Assembly: GCA_944326455.1 (NCBI GenBank)
Contig: CALVEA010000015.1
Span: 1 to 51,784, forward strand
DNA from: Candidatus Gastranaerophilales bacterium
GTDB taxonomy: Bacteria; Cyanobacteriota; Vampirovibrionia; Gastranaerophilales; Gastranaerophilaceae
Length of the DNA: 51,784 nucleotides
Direction of reading: 5' to 3'
Below the pieces are notes generated by a model. That model was not told the DNA's origin. It saw nothing but the letters and a program-made list of their open reading frames with translations, and did no database searches. Made by a program: the position numbers and the translations under genes. Positions within the stretch are counted from its first letter, which is position 1; each line of letters begins with the position of its first letter. Shown piece after piece: positions 27,266 through 36,228 of the stretch.

Positions 27266-27439
27266 ACTAGAGTTTGATTAACTTCCCCCAACTAGCCACT
27301 TCATTATGTTACATAAAATCTTGACTTTCTTTTACTTGCAAACAGTTTTTAAATGTGTTGAAATGATACGAATAATTCTATTCACTTGATATTTTTGATT
27401 GAAAGAGTGATTAATGTCATAGCTTGAAAGGAGCAAGAT

Positions 27440-27640
27440 ATGACAGAAAAAGATTATATGCTTTATGGGACAAAAGTTTTAAACCTAAAGACACAAGAAA
27501 TTGGGTTATTAATTTGTACTTGGAAAAACAAATTTGCTGATGCAGAAATAGATTTTGCCACTTGTGTTGATAGGCAAGGCAAAAGATACAACATTGAACT
27601 TGATAATATTAGAGGTTTTGAAGATGATTTTGAAAAATAG
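27440..27640 (+). CDS. small protein of unknown function
   Basis: This 66-residue, slightly acidic protein is not recognised. It is predicted mostly beta (TKVLNLKTQEIGLLICTW, CVDRQGKRYNIEL), possibly a small barrel. AAAGGAG lies eight bases before the ATG, so it is very likely translated. The next gene starts inside its end, giving a 17-base overlap. Confidence 0.6.
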   Translation: MTEKDYMLYGTKVLNLKTQEIGLLICTWKNKFADAEIDFATCVDRQGKRYNIELDNIRGFEDDFEK

Positions 27641-27857
27641 AAGAACAAGAGAAACTTTAGAAATTGAATATTCCGAATTTAGAAAAAATTTTGCAAGAGA
27701 AATTCAAGTAGCCTTTGAAAGCTTTCGCAAAACAGAGCTAAACAAGCCTTTTTATAACTACAAAGATGATAACTCAATGGAGTTTAATTTTTACTTTCAG
27801 CTCCAATGGAATTTTAATAATTTTGGAAATTCGGTTTGGTATATTGAGAAAATGTAA
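27624..27857 (+). CDS. small protein of unknown function
   Basis: This 77-residue protein begins MILKNRRTRETLEIEYSEF and is rich in aromatic residues at its end. I place the start at 27624, with AGAGG eight bases upstream. A longer frame from 27555 would lie wholly within the preceding gene. The overlap with that gene suggests translational coupling. It is not recognised. Confidence 0.55.
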   Translation: MILKNRRTRETLEIEYSEFRKNFAREIQVAFESFRKTELNKPFYNYKDDNSMEFNFYFQLQWNFNNFGNSVWYIEKM

Positions 27858-27858
27858 G

Positions 27859-28374
27859 TTAATTTTCTACCAAATTAGCCCAATGTCCTTTATTTAAGTT
27901 CCCATATAAAATTTCAGCTAGTCTTGTTAATTTATAGACATGGTCATCTTTTTTACTCAACTTTTTGGATAAATCACATTCATAGCGACTAGCGCATATG
28001 GAGCAATCATAGTTTACCAACGAGCAATCCTGATTATATTTTGTAAAATATCCAAATTTTGATACAAAAATCCTGCGTGCAAGAATCCTGTTATTTCTTA
28101 ATTCTTGCATTGGTCTAATATATCCATTTAAATATCTATCAAATTCTTTTAGGAAAAGATTATCGTCTAATATAGTTAGGCATAAGCGTTTTGAAAAACC
28201 GCGCTTGCAGATATATTTAGGGCAAGGAATTTCAACTTTGATATTTTTTACAATTGTTCTAATATCAAAATCCCATTTTCTAGATTCGTAATCTTTAATC
28301 ATTCTCCTAAAATAATGCAGATAATCAATTTTACCAAAATTCTTAAAAACAGTGTGTCTAAGTGATGAAACCAT
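27859..28374 (-). CDS. cysteine-cluster protein of unknown function
   Basis: This 171-residue basic protein has seven cysteines. Four form CSLVNYDCSICASRYEC (Cys117, 124, 127, 133), and there is also CPKYIC (51-56) plus Cys65. That suggests a zinc or iron-sulfur site. AGGAGG five bases before the ATG at 28374 fixes the start. It is convergent with the small-gene pair and divergent from the nuclease-like gene. No family is recognised. Confidence 0.6.
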   Translation of the reverse strand: MVSSLRHTVFKNFGKIDYLHYFRRMIKDYESRKWDFDIRTIVKNIKVEIPCPKYICKRGFSKRLCLTILDDNLFLKEFDRYLNGYIRPMQELRNNRILARRIFVSKFGYFTKYNQDCSLVNYDCSICASRYECDLSKKLSKKDDHVYKLTRLAEILYGNLNKGHWANLVEN

Positions 28375-28460
28375 TCTAACCTCCTGTATAATAGTTGGAT
28401 AAGCTTGTATATACTTTACAAGCCTTATTTTATAAAAAGCAGATTTATTTTTGAACACCA

Positions 28461-28499
28461 TTTAAACACTTTTTAAACGGCTTTTAAACGCTGTTTAAA
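28461..28499. repeat. four TTTAAA(C) boxes at 11-bp spacing
   Basis: TTTAAA begins at 28461, 28472, 28483 and 28494, exactly 11 bp apart; the first three are TTTAAAC. They lie in the gap between divergent genes. The last copy is 17 bp before a TACAAT (28517-28522) and so overlaps the likely -35 position of the nuclease-like gene. A regulator binding site array is the best reading. Confidence 0.65.
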
Positions 28500-28532
28500 T
28501 TTAATATATTTTTAATTACAATAAAAACAATT

Positions 28533-29318
28533 ATGACAAAAATAGAAACTAAAAAATTAGAAGAAGAATATCTCACTAAATTTTTGAATTCAAATTTAGG
28601 TAAAAAATGGTATGAGGAAAATTCTATTATAGAAATTAAAGAATCAGAAGCTCCTGATTATATATTTAAAACGTCTAATAACCAAACTATTGGATTTGAA
28701 ATTACGCAATTCTTTTGTGAGCATAAGAATAAAGAATATTCTCAAGTTTTGACTACCATTGGAAACAAAATTTGCAAGATGGCAAAAGAAAAATATAATA
28801 TTGAAATATCAATATTAATCAACCAATATGATAAAAGAGAATTAAGTCCTAAGTTTGAGGAGATTTTAGACTATGCTTATAATCCAGGATTTACAGAATT
28901 ACCGCCTTTAAAAGAATTTAGAAAAGAACTTGAGAAAGTACTATTAGAAGGAATTGAAACTTTAACCAGATATAAATTGGTTCAAAAATGGATAAAAATT
29001 AAAGAAGAATATTATAAAATATCTATGCAACCCTTTCCATCTATATCTTCTGGAAAATTTGATTGCCATGTAAATAATGCTGGTGAAGTTAAATTTAATC
29101 CGTTTGAAGAATTGCAAGCTTGTATAAATCGAAAGAATGAAAAAATAAAAAAATATTGTAAAAATATGGATAAATTATGCTTATTAATTTTTGTACCAGA
29201 TGGTAAACTTGGAAATTTTTGTTCCTTTAATTTCGAAATTAATTCACATAAATTTATTTCAAAATTTGATGACATTTTTCTTTATAATGAAAAAGGTAAT
29301 TGCTATCATTTGAAATAA
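28533..29318 (+). CDS. PD-(D/E)xK-like nuclease
   Basis: This 261-residue protein has the restriction-endonuclease-like pattern APDYIF (Pro41-Asp42) followed by IGFEITQF (Glu56-x-Thr58). That is a PD-(D/E)xK variant with Thr in place of Lys, then helix SQVLTTIGNKI. Motif spacing suits the fold, but the missing Lys lowers certainty about cleavage. The gene is AT-rich, has almost no leader and no Shine-Dalgarno, and lies at the island's right end. It may be an orphan restriction or defence nuclease. Confidence 0.6.
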   Translation: MTKIETKKLEEEYLTKFLNSNLGKKWYEENSIIEIKESEAPDYIFKTSNNQTIGFEITQFFCEHKNKEYSQVLTTIGNKICKMAKEKYNIEISILINQYDKRELSPKFEEILDYAYNPGFTELPPLKEFRKELEKVLLEGIETLTRYKLVQKWIKIKEEYYKISMQPFPSISSGKFDCHVNNAGEVKFNPFEELQACINRKNEKIKKYCKNMDKLCLLIFVPDGKLGNFCSFNFEINSHKFISKFDDIFLYNEKGNCYHLK

Positions 29319-29437
29319 TCAAACAAATTATCAAAAAACTTCCGACTAAATATGTCAAACTTGCGATACTATATGTCAAAATCCCTGACACAGAACAGTT
29401 TTATTCTTTTTTTGTCGCAAACAGTGTAAACATACAT

Positions 29438-29462
29438 AAAAAGAGCCTTTTCGGCTCTTTTT
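29438..29462. terminator. bidirectional hairpin terminator
   Basis: AAAAAGAGCC and GGCTCTTTTT form a perfect 10-bp stem with a TTTTC loop, and T-runs exist on both strands. It ends the tRNA-Val transcript and any read-through from the nuclease gene. Confidence 0.85.
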
Positions 29463-29469
29463 TTATAAA

Positions 29470-29545
29470 TGGTGGGCGTTAGAAGACTCGAACTTCTGAC
29501 CCTCTCCTTGTAAGGGAGACGCTCTACCAACTGAGCTAAACGCCC
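29470..29545 (-). tRNA. tRNA-Val (anticodon TAC)
   Basis: On the minus strand the GGGCGTT acceptor pairs with AACGCCC. D-arm GCTCAGTTGGTAGAGC, anticodon arm CTCCCTTACAAGGAG and T-arm with GTTCGAGTC are all present. CCA is encoded. The gene closes the accessory island on its right side. Confidence 0.96.
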
Positions 29546-29565
29546 GCACACCATATTTAATTTTC

Positions 29566-29680
29566 ACTTTGTTCAGTTGGTAGAGCGTCAATTTCTTTAT
29601 TCGCTCGGCTCTGCCTTTCTGAACTCTTTGCGGATTATCTAACCCTGTCGCCTCGCTGGGCAACTGAGCTAAACTCTCCT
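29566..29680. repeat. palindromic remnant of the tRNA-Val 5' end
   Basis: Upstream of the tRNA, GGTGT and TTTAGCTCAGTTG recur in the same direction on the minus strand (near 29661-29685). GTTCAGTTGGTAGAGCGTC appears in the opposite direction at 29571-29589. Between them is a unit containing GAGCGAATAAAGAAATTG. Confidence 0.65.
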
Positions 29681-29775
29681 ACACCTTGCGGCAAGACTTA
29701 TATTAACCTAAACAAATTTTATTGTCAAATCTTTGATAAAAAAAACTGCATGAATCAAAACCCAAACCGCTGTTT

Positions 29776-30856
29776 TTAAGCATCTCTCTTTCCGCCGGTT
29801 TTCAGATACTCTTCAATAAATCCGTCAAGGTTCCCGTCCATGACTGAATCCACATTCCCGACCTCGTAGCCGGTTCTGTGGTCTTTAACCATTTTATACG
29901 GATGGAAAACATAAGAACGAATCTGGGAGCCAAAATTAATATCAACGTTTTCGCCTTTTAGTTCAGCTAATTTTTTTTCATGCTCTCTTTGCCTGATTTC
30001 AAGGAGTTTGGAAGCCAGCATCTGCATGGCATTTTCTTTGTTTTGAAGCTGCGACCTTTCCTGCTGGCATTTAACCACAATACCTGTTGGTTTATGCAGA
30101 ATTCTTACTGCCGTTTCTACCTTATTAACATTCTGCCCGCCGGCGCCTCCTGAGCGCATTGTATCAATCTCCAAATCCTCAGGCGGAATTGTTATTGTTT
30201 TTTCATAATCCGGAATAATCGGAGAAACCTCGCAGGAAGCAAAACTTGTCTGGCGTTTGCCGTTAGCATTGAAAGGAGAAATTCTTACAAGCCTATGCAC
30301 GCCTTTTTCTGCCTTAGCATAACCGTACGCATATTTTCCGGTAATCTTGATTGTTGCAGACTTAATCCCCGCTTCTTCTCCGTCAGAACGGTCAATAAGT
30401 TCAACTTTCCATCCTCTTGATTCTGCCCAGCGGGTATACATTCTAAGAAGCATTTCCGCCCAGTCCTGAGCATCCGTTCCGCCCGCTCCGGCATTAATCG
30501 TTAAAAAAGCGTCTGCTTCGTCGTATTCTCCTGATAGCATTTTTTGGATATCGTATCTATCGAGTTCCTTTTCAAGTTCGCTAAGAGAAGGCTCTGTTTC
30601 TTTAATAAGCTCTTCATCCCCAATTTCGTAAGCAGTCTGGGCATCGTCAATTATAGAATCCCATTTTTTAACCTGCTCTAAAGTGTCCTTTATTTCTCTT
30701 GATTTCTGTCCCAATTCTGTTGCAAGCTTCTGGTCAGTCCAAACTTCAGGACTCTGGAGTTTGGTTTCAAGTTCTTTTAATTCCTTCTCCAGACCGGCAA
30801 GGTCAAAGACACTCCTTATTTTTATTTACTCTTTGCTTCAGTTCTTCTAAATTCAT
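29776..30856 (-). CDS. prfB: peptide chain release factor 2 with programmed +1 frameshift
   Basis: RF2 releases proteins at UGA and UAA stops. The first 17 codons (ATG at 30856) end in CTT TGA C; skipping the T at 30805 joins them to the main frame, giving about 359 residues, the normal RF2 length. The stop-recognition tripeptide SPF is in RISPFNANG and the catalytic GGQ in [11 protein letters not shown]. The internal Shine-Dalgarno-like AAGGAG just before the slip site completes the classic autoregulatory frameshift. The start overlaps tmk by 4 bases. Confidence 0.95.
30802..30820 (-). promoter_or_regulatory. prfB programmed +1 frameshift site
   Basis: On the minus strand AAGGAG, TGT, CTT, TGA, C reproduces the RF2 frameshift signal: stimulator, slippery CTT codon (30808-30806) and in-frame UGA (30805-30803). 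Low RF2 favours the shift and raises RF2. Confidence 0.93.
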
Positions 30857-31446
30857 TTTCCTATTAACTCAACTACTTTTTTATGAATATTCTCTATTGT
30901 ATCAGAAGAATTTATAACTTTAACCCTTTGAGGCTCTTCTTTTGCAATCTCTAAAAAGCCTTCACGAACCTTTTTAAAGAACTCAATTCCTGCTGATTCC
31001 ATTCTGTCTTTATTCTTGCCTACACGAGCTTGAGAAGTTTCTATATCGACATCAAAAACAATTGTTAAATCCGGTTTGAGTCCGCCGGTTGCAAGGGCAT
31101 TAAGCTTCTTAATTTCTTCTATATCAAGTCCTCTTCCATAACCCTGATATGCGACAGTTGAATCCGTATGTCTGTCACAGAGAACAATTGTACCTTCTTG
31201 AAGTGCCGGTTTAATAATACAATCAACATGCTGCGCTCTATCAGCCAAAAATAAGAAAGACTCACACCTTGAAGAAACCTCTCCGTCATAGTTAAGCAAA
31301 ATTTCTCTTATTTTTTCACCCAAACCTTTAGAACCCGGCTCTCTGGTTAAAAGAGTTTTGTATCCTTTTGAGCGTAGATATTCATCAATCAGTTTTATCT
31401 GGGTAGTTTTTCCGCAGCCATCCGCTCCTTCAAATGTTATAAACAT
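30853..31446 (-). CDS. tmk: thymidylate kinase
   Basis: This 197-residue enzyme phosphorylates dTMP to dTDP for DNA synthesis. The P-loop is FEGADGCGKTTQ (about 4-15), the substrate-binding DRH motif is in LCDRHTDSTVAYQGYGRG, and the LID region follows near 140-160. AGGAGG lies before the ATG. It is cotranscribed with prfB, overlapping by 4 bases. Confidence 0.95.
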   Translation of the reverse strand: MFITFEGADGCGKTTQIKLIDEYLRSKGYKTLLTREPGSKGLGEKIREILLNYDGEVSSRCESFLFLADRAQHVDCIIKPALQEGTIVLCDRHTDSTVAYQGYGRGLDIEEIKKLNALATGGLKPDLTIVFDVDIETSQARVGKNKDRMESAGIEFFKKVREGFLEIAKEEPQRVKVINSSDTIENIHKKVVELIGK

Positions 31447-31486
31447 AACTTCCTCCTGGCTTTATTGTAGTAAATAAAAAGGAAGT

Positions 31487-32431
31487 TTACAACCCAATTC
31501 TTTGATTCAGTTTAAAGTGATCAATTAATTTAACTATAGAAACAATTTCCTCATACATCTGGAAATACTGCTGAGCATCATCAATAGGTTTTGTAAGAGA
31601 GCATAGGGAAAATAAATCCTTGCCCGTTGAAAGAGCTATCAGAAGATATTTGTTATAGAAGGAACAACTTACTTTTTGTGCCTTAAAAGCTGTCTGCATA
31701 TTATTTAATCTATTCATAAAAGCAGTTGTAATAAGGTATCTTGCTTCTACTTCATCATCCGTAAATACATCAAACTTCTTTTCAAATACCACATCTTCTA
31801 ATGTTGTATGTTTGAGTGCTGCATTAGGAGAGGAATGAAATATTCCGTCCGGTTTAATAACCGTATGTCCTTCAAAATTTTTATTCATATCAAGCTTTAC
31901 TATAACACCATTAAAAACAGTTGTTCTGTTTTTCCCGGAACCTCGGTCATATTCAGCTTCAATAATTTCAATTCCGACATCTTTATAAATCCCTTCAAAA
32001 ACATCATCATAAGAAGATGATGTAAAATCAGGAACTACATTGGAATCAGAAAATAAATATTCATTATCTGTATAGTGCCCTTCATACCATCTCATCGCTC
32101 CAAAGCAGCTGCAAACGGTAGGCATTATTTTTGATTTTATCCTATTTTCAAAGCTCTTTTTTATTGAATACCAGGCAAACCATGCAGCCCCTAAGAAAAG
32201 AGTTCCGCCTTTTAGCGCTCCCTCTCTTGCATCTGAATCCAGTCCTTGCAAAAAGAAGCCTGTCCATAATAAAAATAGTCCCGGAATAGATAACAGCGTT
32301 GATGAAACAATCGCCAAGGCAAGACGTAATTTCCTTTGGTTTTCATACTGTCTGACAACTGGAACTATTTTTTTATTATAGTTCTCATAAAATTCATTGC
32401 GCATTTGAACATAGGTTTTTGCTTTGTCCAT
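31487..32431 (-). CDS. DUF3137 membrane protein, copy 2
   Basis: This 314-residue protein has two membrane helices (about 35-60 and 75-92) after a basic N-terminus. A cytoplasmic domain ends in IKLIDHFKLNQRIGL-type sequence. It belongs to the DUF3137 family, often beside LemA, and is a close paralogue of the gene directly upstream. Both share HTTLEDVVFEKKFDVFTDDEVEARYL-like blocks (about 225-250) and the same C-terminus. Function is unknown. It is third in the lemA-DUF3137-DUF3137 operon, 2 bp after its paralogue. Confidence 0.82.
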   Translation of the reverse strand: MDKAKTYVQMRNEFYENYNKKIVPVVRQYENQRKLRLALAIVSSTLLSIPGLFLLWTGFFLQGLDSDAREGALKGGTLFLGAAWFAWYSIKKSFENRIKSKIMPTVCSCFGAMRWYEGHYTDNEYLFSDSNVVPDFTSSSYDDVFEGIYKDVGIEIIEAEYDRGSGKNRTTVFNGVIVKLDMNKNFEGHTVIKPDGIFHSSPNAALKHTTLEDVVFEKKFDVFTDDEVEARYLITTAFMNRLNNMQTAFKAQKVSCSFYNKYLLIALSTGKDLFSLCSLTKPIDDAQQYFQMYEEIVSIVKLIDHFKLNQRIGL

Positions 32432-32433
32432 AT

Positions 32434-33402
32434 TTAAAGACCTATTTTCTGGTTTAGTTTAAAGTGTTCAATCAGATGAACCAGTGAATTAATCTCTTCA
32501 AACATTGTAAAAAATTGTTTTTCATCGTTGACAGGTTTGAATAACGAAGCTACTGAAAACAAATCCTGATTAACCCCAATAGCTAAAATTAACTTATCTT
32601 GATAAAAGGCACAGGATATATTTTTTGCTTTAAAAGCCGTTACAATATTTGTTAATCTTTCCATAAATGCAGTTGTCAAAAGATATCTGGCTTCAACTTC
32701 ATCATCAGTAAAAACATCAAATTTCTTTTCAAATATAACATCCTCCAGAGTTGTATGTTTCAATTTGCTCAACCCTGAATTTTTTATAAGAGCGTCCGGT
32801 TTAACTATAGTGTGTCCGGAAAAGTTTTTATTCATTTTAAATTGGACAAGAACACCTTTCCAAACTGTATGTTCACGTGTTCTTGTTCTGCCGTCGCTAT
32901 CGGTATACCGTTCTATTTTTACATATTTTAACTCGGCAATCTCTAGAGGAACATCTTTAACCGAGCCGGTAAATACATCATCAACAGTACATTTATCGTA
33001 ATTATTTATTAATTCAGCGTCTTTTAAGATTCTGTGAGAAGGATAAACTCCCTGACTCCATTGCAAATTACCGAAACATCCGCACAAAATCGGCATAACT
33101 TTGCCTTTTACTTTGTTTTCAAAAGTTTTTGCAATAAAAGCATATATACCAAAAACCAACGCTCCGGAAATTACCGCAGGAACAAATATTTTTTGTAAAT
33201 CAATAGAACCGCCGTTTACTGCTATGGAAGTGAATTCAACATAACAGCATGCTATCAATACCAAAACAGGCACTACAAATAAAGCAATTGATATATTAAG
33301 CCAAGTTTTTCTTTCTTTCTCAAATCCTTCAAGTGCAGGTACACAAACTGTTTTGAATTTTTTGTAAAATTCATCACGGTAATTATTATTTTGTTCTTCC
33401 AT
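32434..33402 (-). CDS. DUF3137 membrane protein, copy 1
   Basis: This 322-residue paralogue has the same layout: N-terminal YRDEFYKKFK, two hydrophobic helices (about 35-60, 75-92), a cytoplasmic core with FDVFTDDEVEARYL and the ending HFKLNQKIGL. It begins 15 bp after lemA. The tandem duplication suggests hetero-oligomers or different partners. DUF3137 has no settled function; LemA association points to envelope processes. Confidence 0.82.
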   Translation of the reverse strand: MEEQNNNYRDEFYKKFKTVCVPALEGFEKERKTWLNISIALFVVPVLVLIACCYVEFTSIAVNGGSIDLQKIFVPAVISGALVFGIYAFIAKTFENKVKGKVMPILCGCFGNLQWSQGVYPSHRILKDAELINNYDKCTVDDVFTGSVKDVPLEIAELKYVKIERYTDSDGRTRTREHTVWKGVLVQFKMNKNFSGHTIVKPDALIKNSGLSKLKHTTLEDVIFEKKFDVFTDDEVEARYLLTTAFMERLTNIVTAFKAKNISCAFYQDKLILAIGVNQDLFSVASLFKPVNDEKQFFTMFEEINSLVHLIEHFKLNQKIGL

Positions 33403-33417
33403 TACTTACTCCGGGAT

Positions 33418-33990
33418 TTATTTTAAGAAATCTGCTGCATTAACCGGTTTTGTTTCAGCTTCTGCTACCTGGAAGAATTCTTGGCGTTTTACCCCGGCCA
33501 TTGAAGCAACAAGTGAAGAAGGGAATATTTCCACTGCATTATTAAGTTCAAGAACAGCTGAGTTATAGAATCTTCTTGCTGCCGCAATATGTTCTTCTAC
33601 TTCATTATAAGTCTGCATTGCGGTCATCATTGTTTGGTCCGATTTTAACTGAGGATAATTTTCTACAGCTACCATAATTTGACCCATTGCATTTTTAATC
33701 TGATTATCAAGTTCAAGTTTCTTACCGATACTGTTCATGTCATTTGGAAGAGCCATAGCCTGGGTTCTGAGTTCTGTAACCTTTTCCATTAACCCTCTTT
33801 CATGCTCCATGAATTTACCTGCCAGAGTCAAAATATTAGGAATAAGGTCATATCGCTTTTTAAGCTGGACACTAATACTTGAAAAAGCCTCCAGCACTTT
33901 GTTTTTCTTTTTGATTACTCCAACATATACACTGTAAAAACCTAATGCAATAACAACTACTGCAATAATCAAAATCAAGCTTGTATCCAT
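33418..33990 (-). CDS. LemA family protein
   Basis: This 190-residue protein has a single N-terminal membrane helix (about 3-23) and a helical-bundle domain. The family signature is QLKKRYDLIPNILTLAGKFMEHE. LemA proteins face the periplasm or outside in the usual model; their exact role is unclear. AAGGAAG precedes the ATG. It heads an operon with two DUF3137 genes. Confidence 0.9.
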   Translation of the reverse strand: MDTSLILIIAVVVIALGFYSVYVGVIKKKNKVLEAFSSISVQLKKRYDLIPNILTLAGKFMEHERGLMEKVTELRTQAMALPNDMNSIGKKLELDNQIKNAMGQIMVAVENYPQLKSDQTMMTAMQTYNEVEEHIAAARRFYNSAVLELNNAVEIFPSSLVASMAGVKRQEFFQVAEAETKPVNAADFLK

Positions 33991-34054
33991 AACTCTTCCT
34001 TTCTTATCTTATAACCCAAATAATTTTACTAAATATTATTCACAATAGAATCAA

Positions 34055-36025
34055 CTACAAGGAGTATATATTTCCATAAACCCAATACGAGCGCAAAACT
34101 TTTTTTACATAATTCTTGGTTTCAGGATATGGAATCTGTTCCACAAATTCATCAGTATCATTATAAATAAGTTTTGAAAACCAGCCCGTTACAGAACCTA
34201 TACCGCCATTATATGCAGAAATCGCATATAAGTCCTTATTCCCTAAAACTTTTTTCAAACTTTCATAATAAACACTTCCTGCTCTAATATTATTTTCAGG
34301 GTTAAAAATATCATTCGGCAATTTATTGTTTTTAACTATTTCAGCATAAGTAGCCGGCATCAACTGCATTAATCCGCCGGCGCCGGTTGGGCTTTTAGCG
34401 TAAGGATTAAAGTGGCTTTCTTCTTTTATAATTGATTCAATAATTATAGGATTATTATTGCCTTTGTACTTATCTGCAATTTCGTAGTAATGCAAAGGAT
34501 AAATCAAGCGCCATCTTAAATCCGTAAACGGCGGCTTAACCGTAAGTTCTTCCATCGCATTTCTCGCGAGCACTGCTGAAATTGTATAATCCCCTTTTTG
34601 ATAAGCTATCCAGCTTTGTATAAATTTATCCTGTCTGCAAAGTTCCGCTACAAGATCATAATCTTTTAACAACGCTAACTTTATAACCAGATTTTTCTCC
34701 AAAGATTTTTTATATGGAAAAACAACCGGTTTGTTATTCAAATCAAAAAATGGCAGCGTCCCATCATCCTTAAACAGATTATAATTTGCTCGGTATGCAT
34801 AATAAGTATCCGGATATTTTGAAAGAACCTGCTTGTAATAACTATTAGCGCTTTCATAATGTTTAAGCTTGTTGGAAATTCTTCCCATATAATACATTAC
34901 TGCCGGGCTGGATTTTATATTAGGGAATTTTTTCAAATGCAAAAATCCAAGCCGCTGCGCATCTTGATATTTCTTATGAAGATATTTCGCCATAAAAATG
35001 TTATACAGAACTTCTCCTGAAAATTGTCCGTTAGGATATTTTTCATATAGTGTTCTGTAGCAGGCTTCCTGCAAATTGTCCGGAGTAACCTCGTTACAAT
35101 TAAGGTAAGCTATATAATCCGCACCTGTTGAATTATAATTTTTTGAAGAGAGAAAAGATATACCTTCTTTCCGGGAAGGAAAAACAGAAACATAGTTATC
35201 AATAACTTCTATGACATCATCTTGCGAAACACCTGCCGCGTAATCTTTCAGCCCTAATTCTGTATAATATTTTACCTTATCTTTGTTACCCAGTTTAAAT
35301 TCATTTTTTGCAAAATCCGCCCAGCTTTCTGCAAGAGTTGTTTTATTTAGAAAAGCTTTTGTTTTCTCATAATCACCGTTTGCATAATAAGATTTGGCAA
35401 TAAGGAGATTATCATAGTTGGTTAATTTTGGATGTAATTTTTCTATCTCTTCTATGGAACTAATTGCAAAGCGTCCATCCGGAGCTTTTTCTAAATATGT
35501 TTTAAAATTAATAACGGCTTTTTCTTTTGCTTTTGCCTGCCGTTTTTCATTTTCCGGCAAATTTTTTAACCCTATAAGCCCCAAATAATACTCGGAAGCT
35601 ATTGCATAATCACTCGTAGGATGTTTTTTTATAATACGTTTAAAATGGCGTTTGGCTCCTTTATCACCTGTATCAAGCATAAGCGTCGCCATATTATATT
35701 CACTTATCGGAACAATGCTTGACTTTGAACTTGAACGAACAATGCGTTTATACTTCTTTATAGCAAGTTCTTTTTTCCCCATATTTGTAGCACATCTTGC
35801 CTGGCGAAAAAGAGCTGACGCTTTAAGACTGGAGCCTGAAGGAACCCTCCCAAACTCTTGATATGCTGTCTCATAATCGGCATTTTTATAGCTCTCCAGC
35901 GCCGTAGTATACGCTTTTATTCCGCGGCTTTCAGAAGATATGTGATTATAAGTAAAATATCCGATACAAAAAATAGCAAGAGCTACTACTATATATAAAT
36001 CATACTTTTTTCTTCGTCTTCTCAT
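34055..36025 (-). CDS. soluble lytic transglycosylase (Slt70-like)
   Basis: This 656-residue enzyme cleaves peptidoglycan between MurNAc and GlcNAc. A signal-anchor helix (about 9-25) is followed by a long TPR/alpha-superhelical U-domain (to about 500). The GH23 catalytic domain shows SIIKEESHFNPYAKSPTGAGGLMQL (catalytic Glu within KEES), LMPAT and AISAYNGG. All key residues are present. Periplasmic location is expected. It stands alone between lemA and ileS. Confidence 0.92.
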   Translation of the reverse strand: MRRRRKKYDLYIVVALAIFCIGYFTYNHISSESRGIKAYTTALESYKNADYETAYQEFGRVPSGSSLKASALFRQARCATNMGKKELAIKKYKRIVRSSSKSSIVPISEYNMATLMLDTGDKGAKRHFKRIIKKHPTSDYAIASEYYLGLIGLKNLPENEKRQAKAKEKAVINFKTYLEKAPDGRFAISSIEEIEKLHPKLTNYDNLLIAKSYYANGDYEKTKAFLNKTTLAESWADFAKNEFKLGNKDKVKYYTELGLKDYAAGVSQDDVIEVIDNYVSVFPSRKEGISFLSSKNYNSTGADYIAYLNCNEVTPDNLQEACYRTLYEKYPNGQFSGEVLYNIFMAKYLHKKYQDAQRLGFLHLKKFPNIKSSPAVMYYMGRISNKLKHYESANSYYKQVLSKYPDTYYAYRANYNLFKDDGTLPFFDLNNKPVVFPYKKSLEKNLVIKLALLKDYDLVAELCRQDKFIQSWIAYQKGDYTISAVLARNAMEELTVKPPFTDLRWRLIYPLHYYEIADKYKGNNNPIIIESIIKEESHFNPYAKSPTGAGGLMQLMPATYAEIVKNNKLPNDIFNPENNIRAGSVYYESLKKVLGNKDLYAISAYNGGIGSVTGWFSKLIYNDTDEFVEQIPYPETKNYVKKVLRSYWVYGNIYSL

Positions 36026-36151
36026 TTAAATCTTTTCCGGTTTTTGTATCCACCAGGGCAAGGGAATTCCCTAACCACTATTGTAATATATTATCATGCA
36101 AAAGAAAAATCCTGTAATAAAAAATTACATTTTATCACCAATAAAATTCGT

Positions 36152-36189
36152 TCTCAAAGAAAAAGAATGCCCGAAATATTCGAACATTC
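36152..36189 (-). terminator. rho-independent terminator after ileS
   Basis: On the minus strand GAATGTTCGAA pairs with TTCGGGCATTC (two G-U pairs) around TAT, followed by a T-rich tract. It lies 40 bp past the ileS stop. Confidence 0.8.
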
Positions 36190-36228
36190 CTTTTTCTAAA
36201 AATAAAATAATCTTTGTTCACAAAGACT

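Noticed and set aside
27303..27315. Complete second crossover site downstream of the giant gene
   Set aside because: Only one arm matches; the partner arm and core are absent, so it is listed only as a weak half-site.
29776..30714. prfB as a truncated 312-residue gene or a frameshift error
   Set aside because: The upstream 17 codons, CTT TGA C and the AAGGAG stimulator match the known programmed frameshift.
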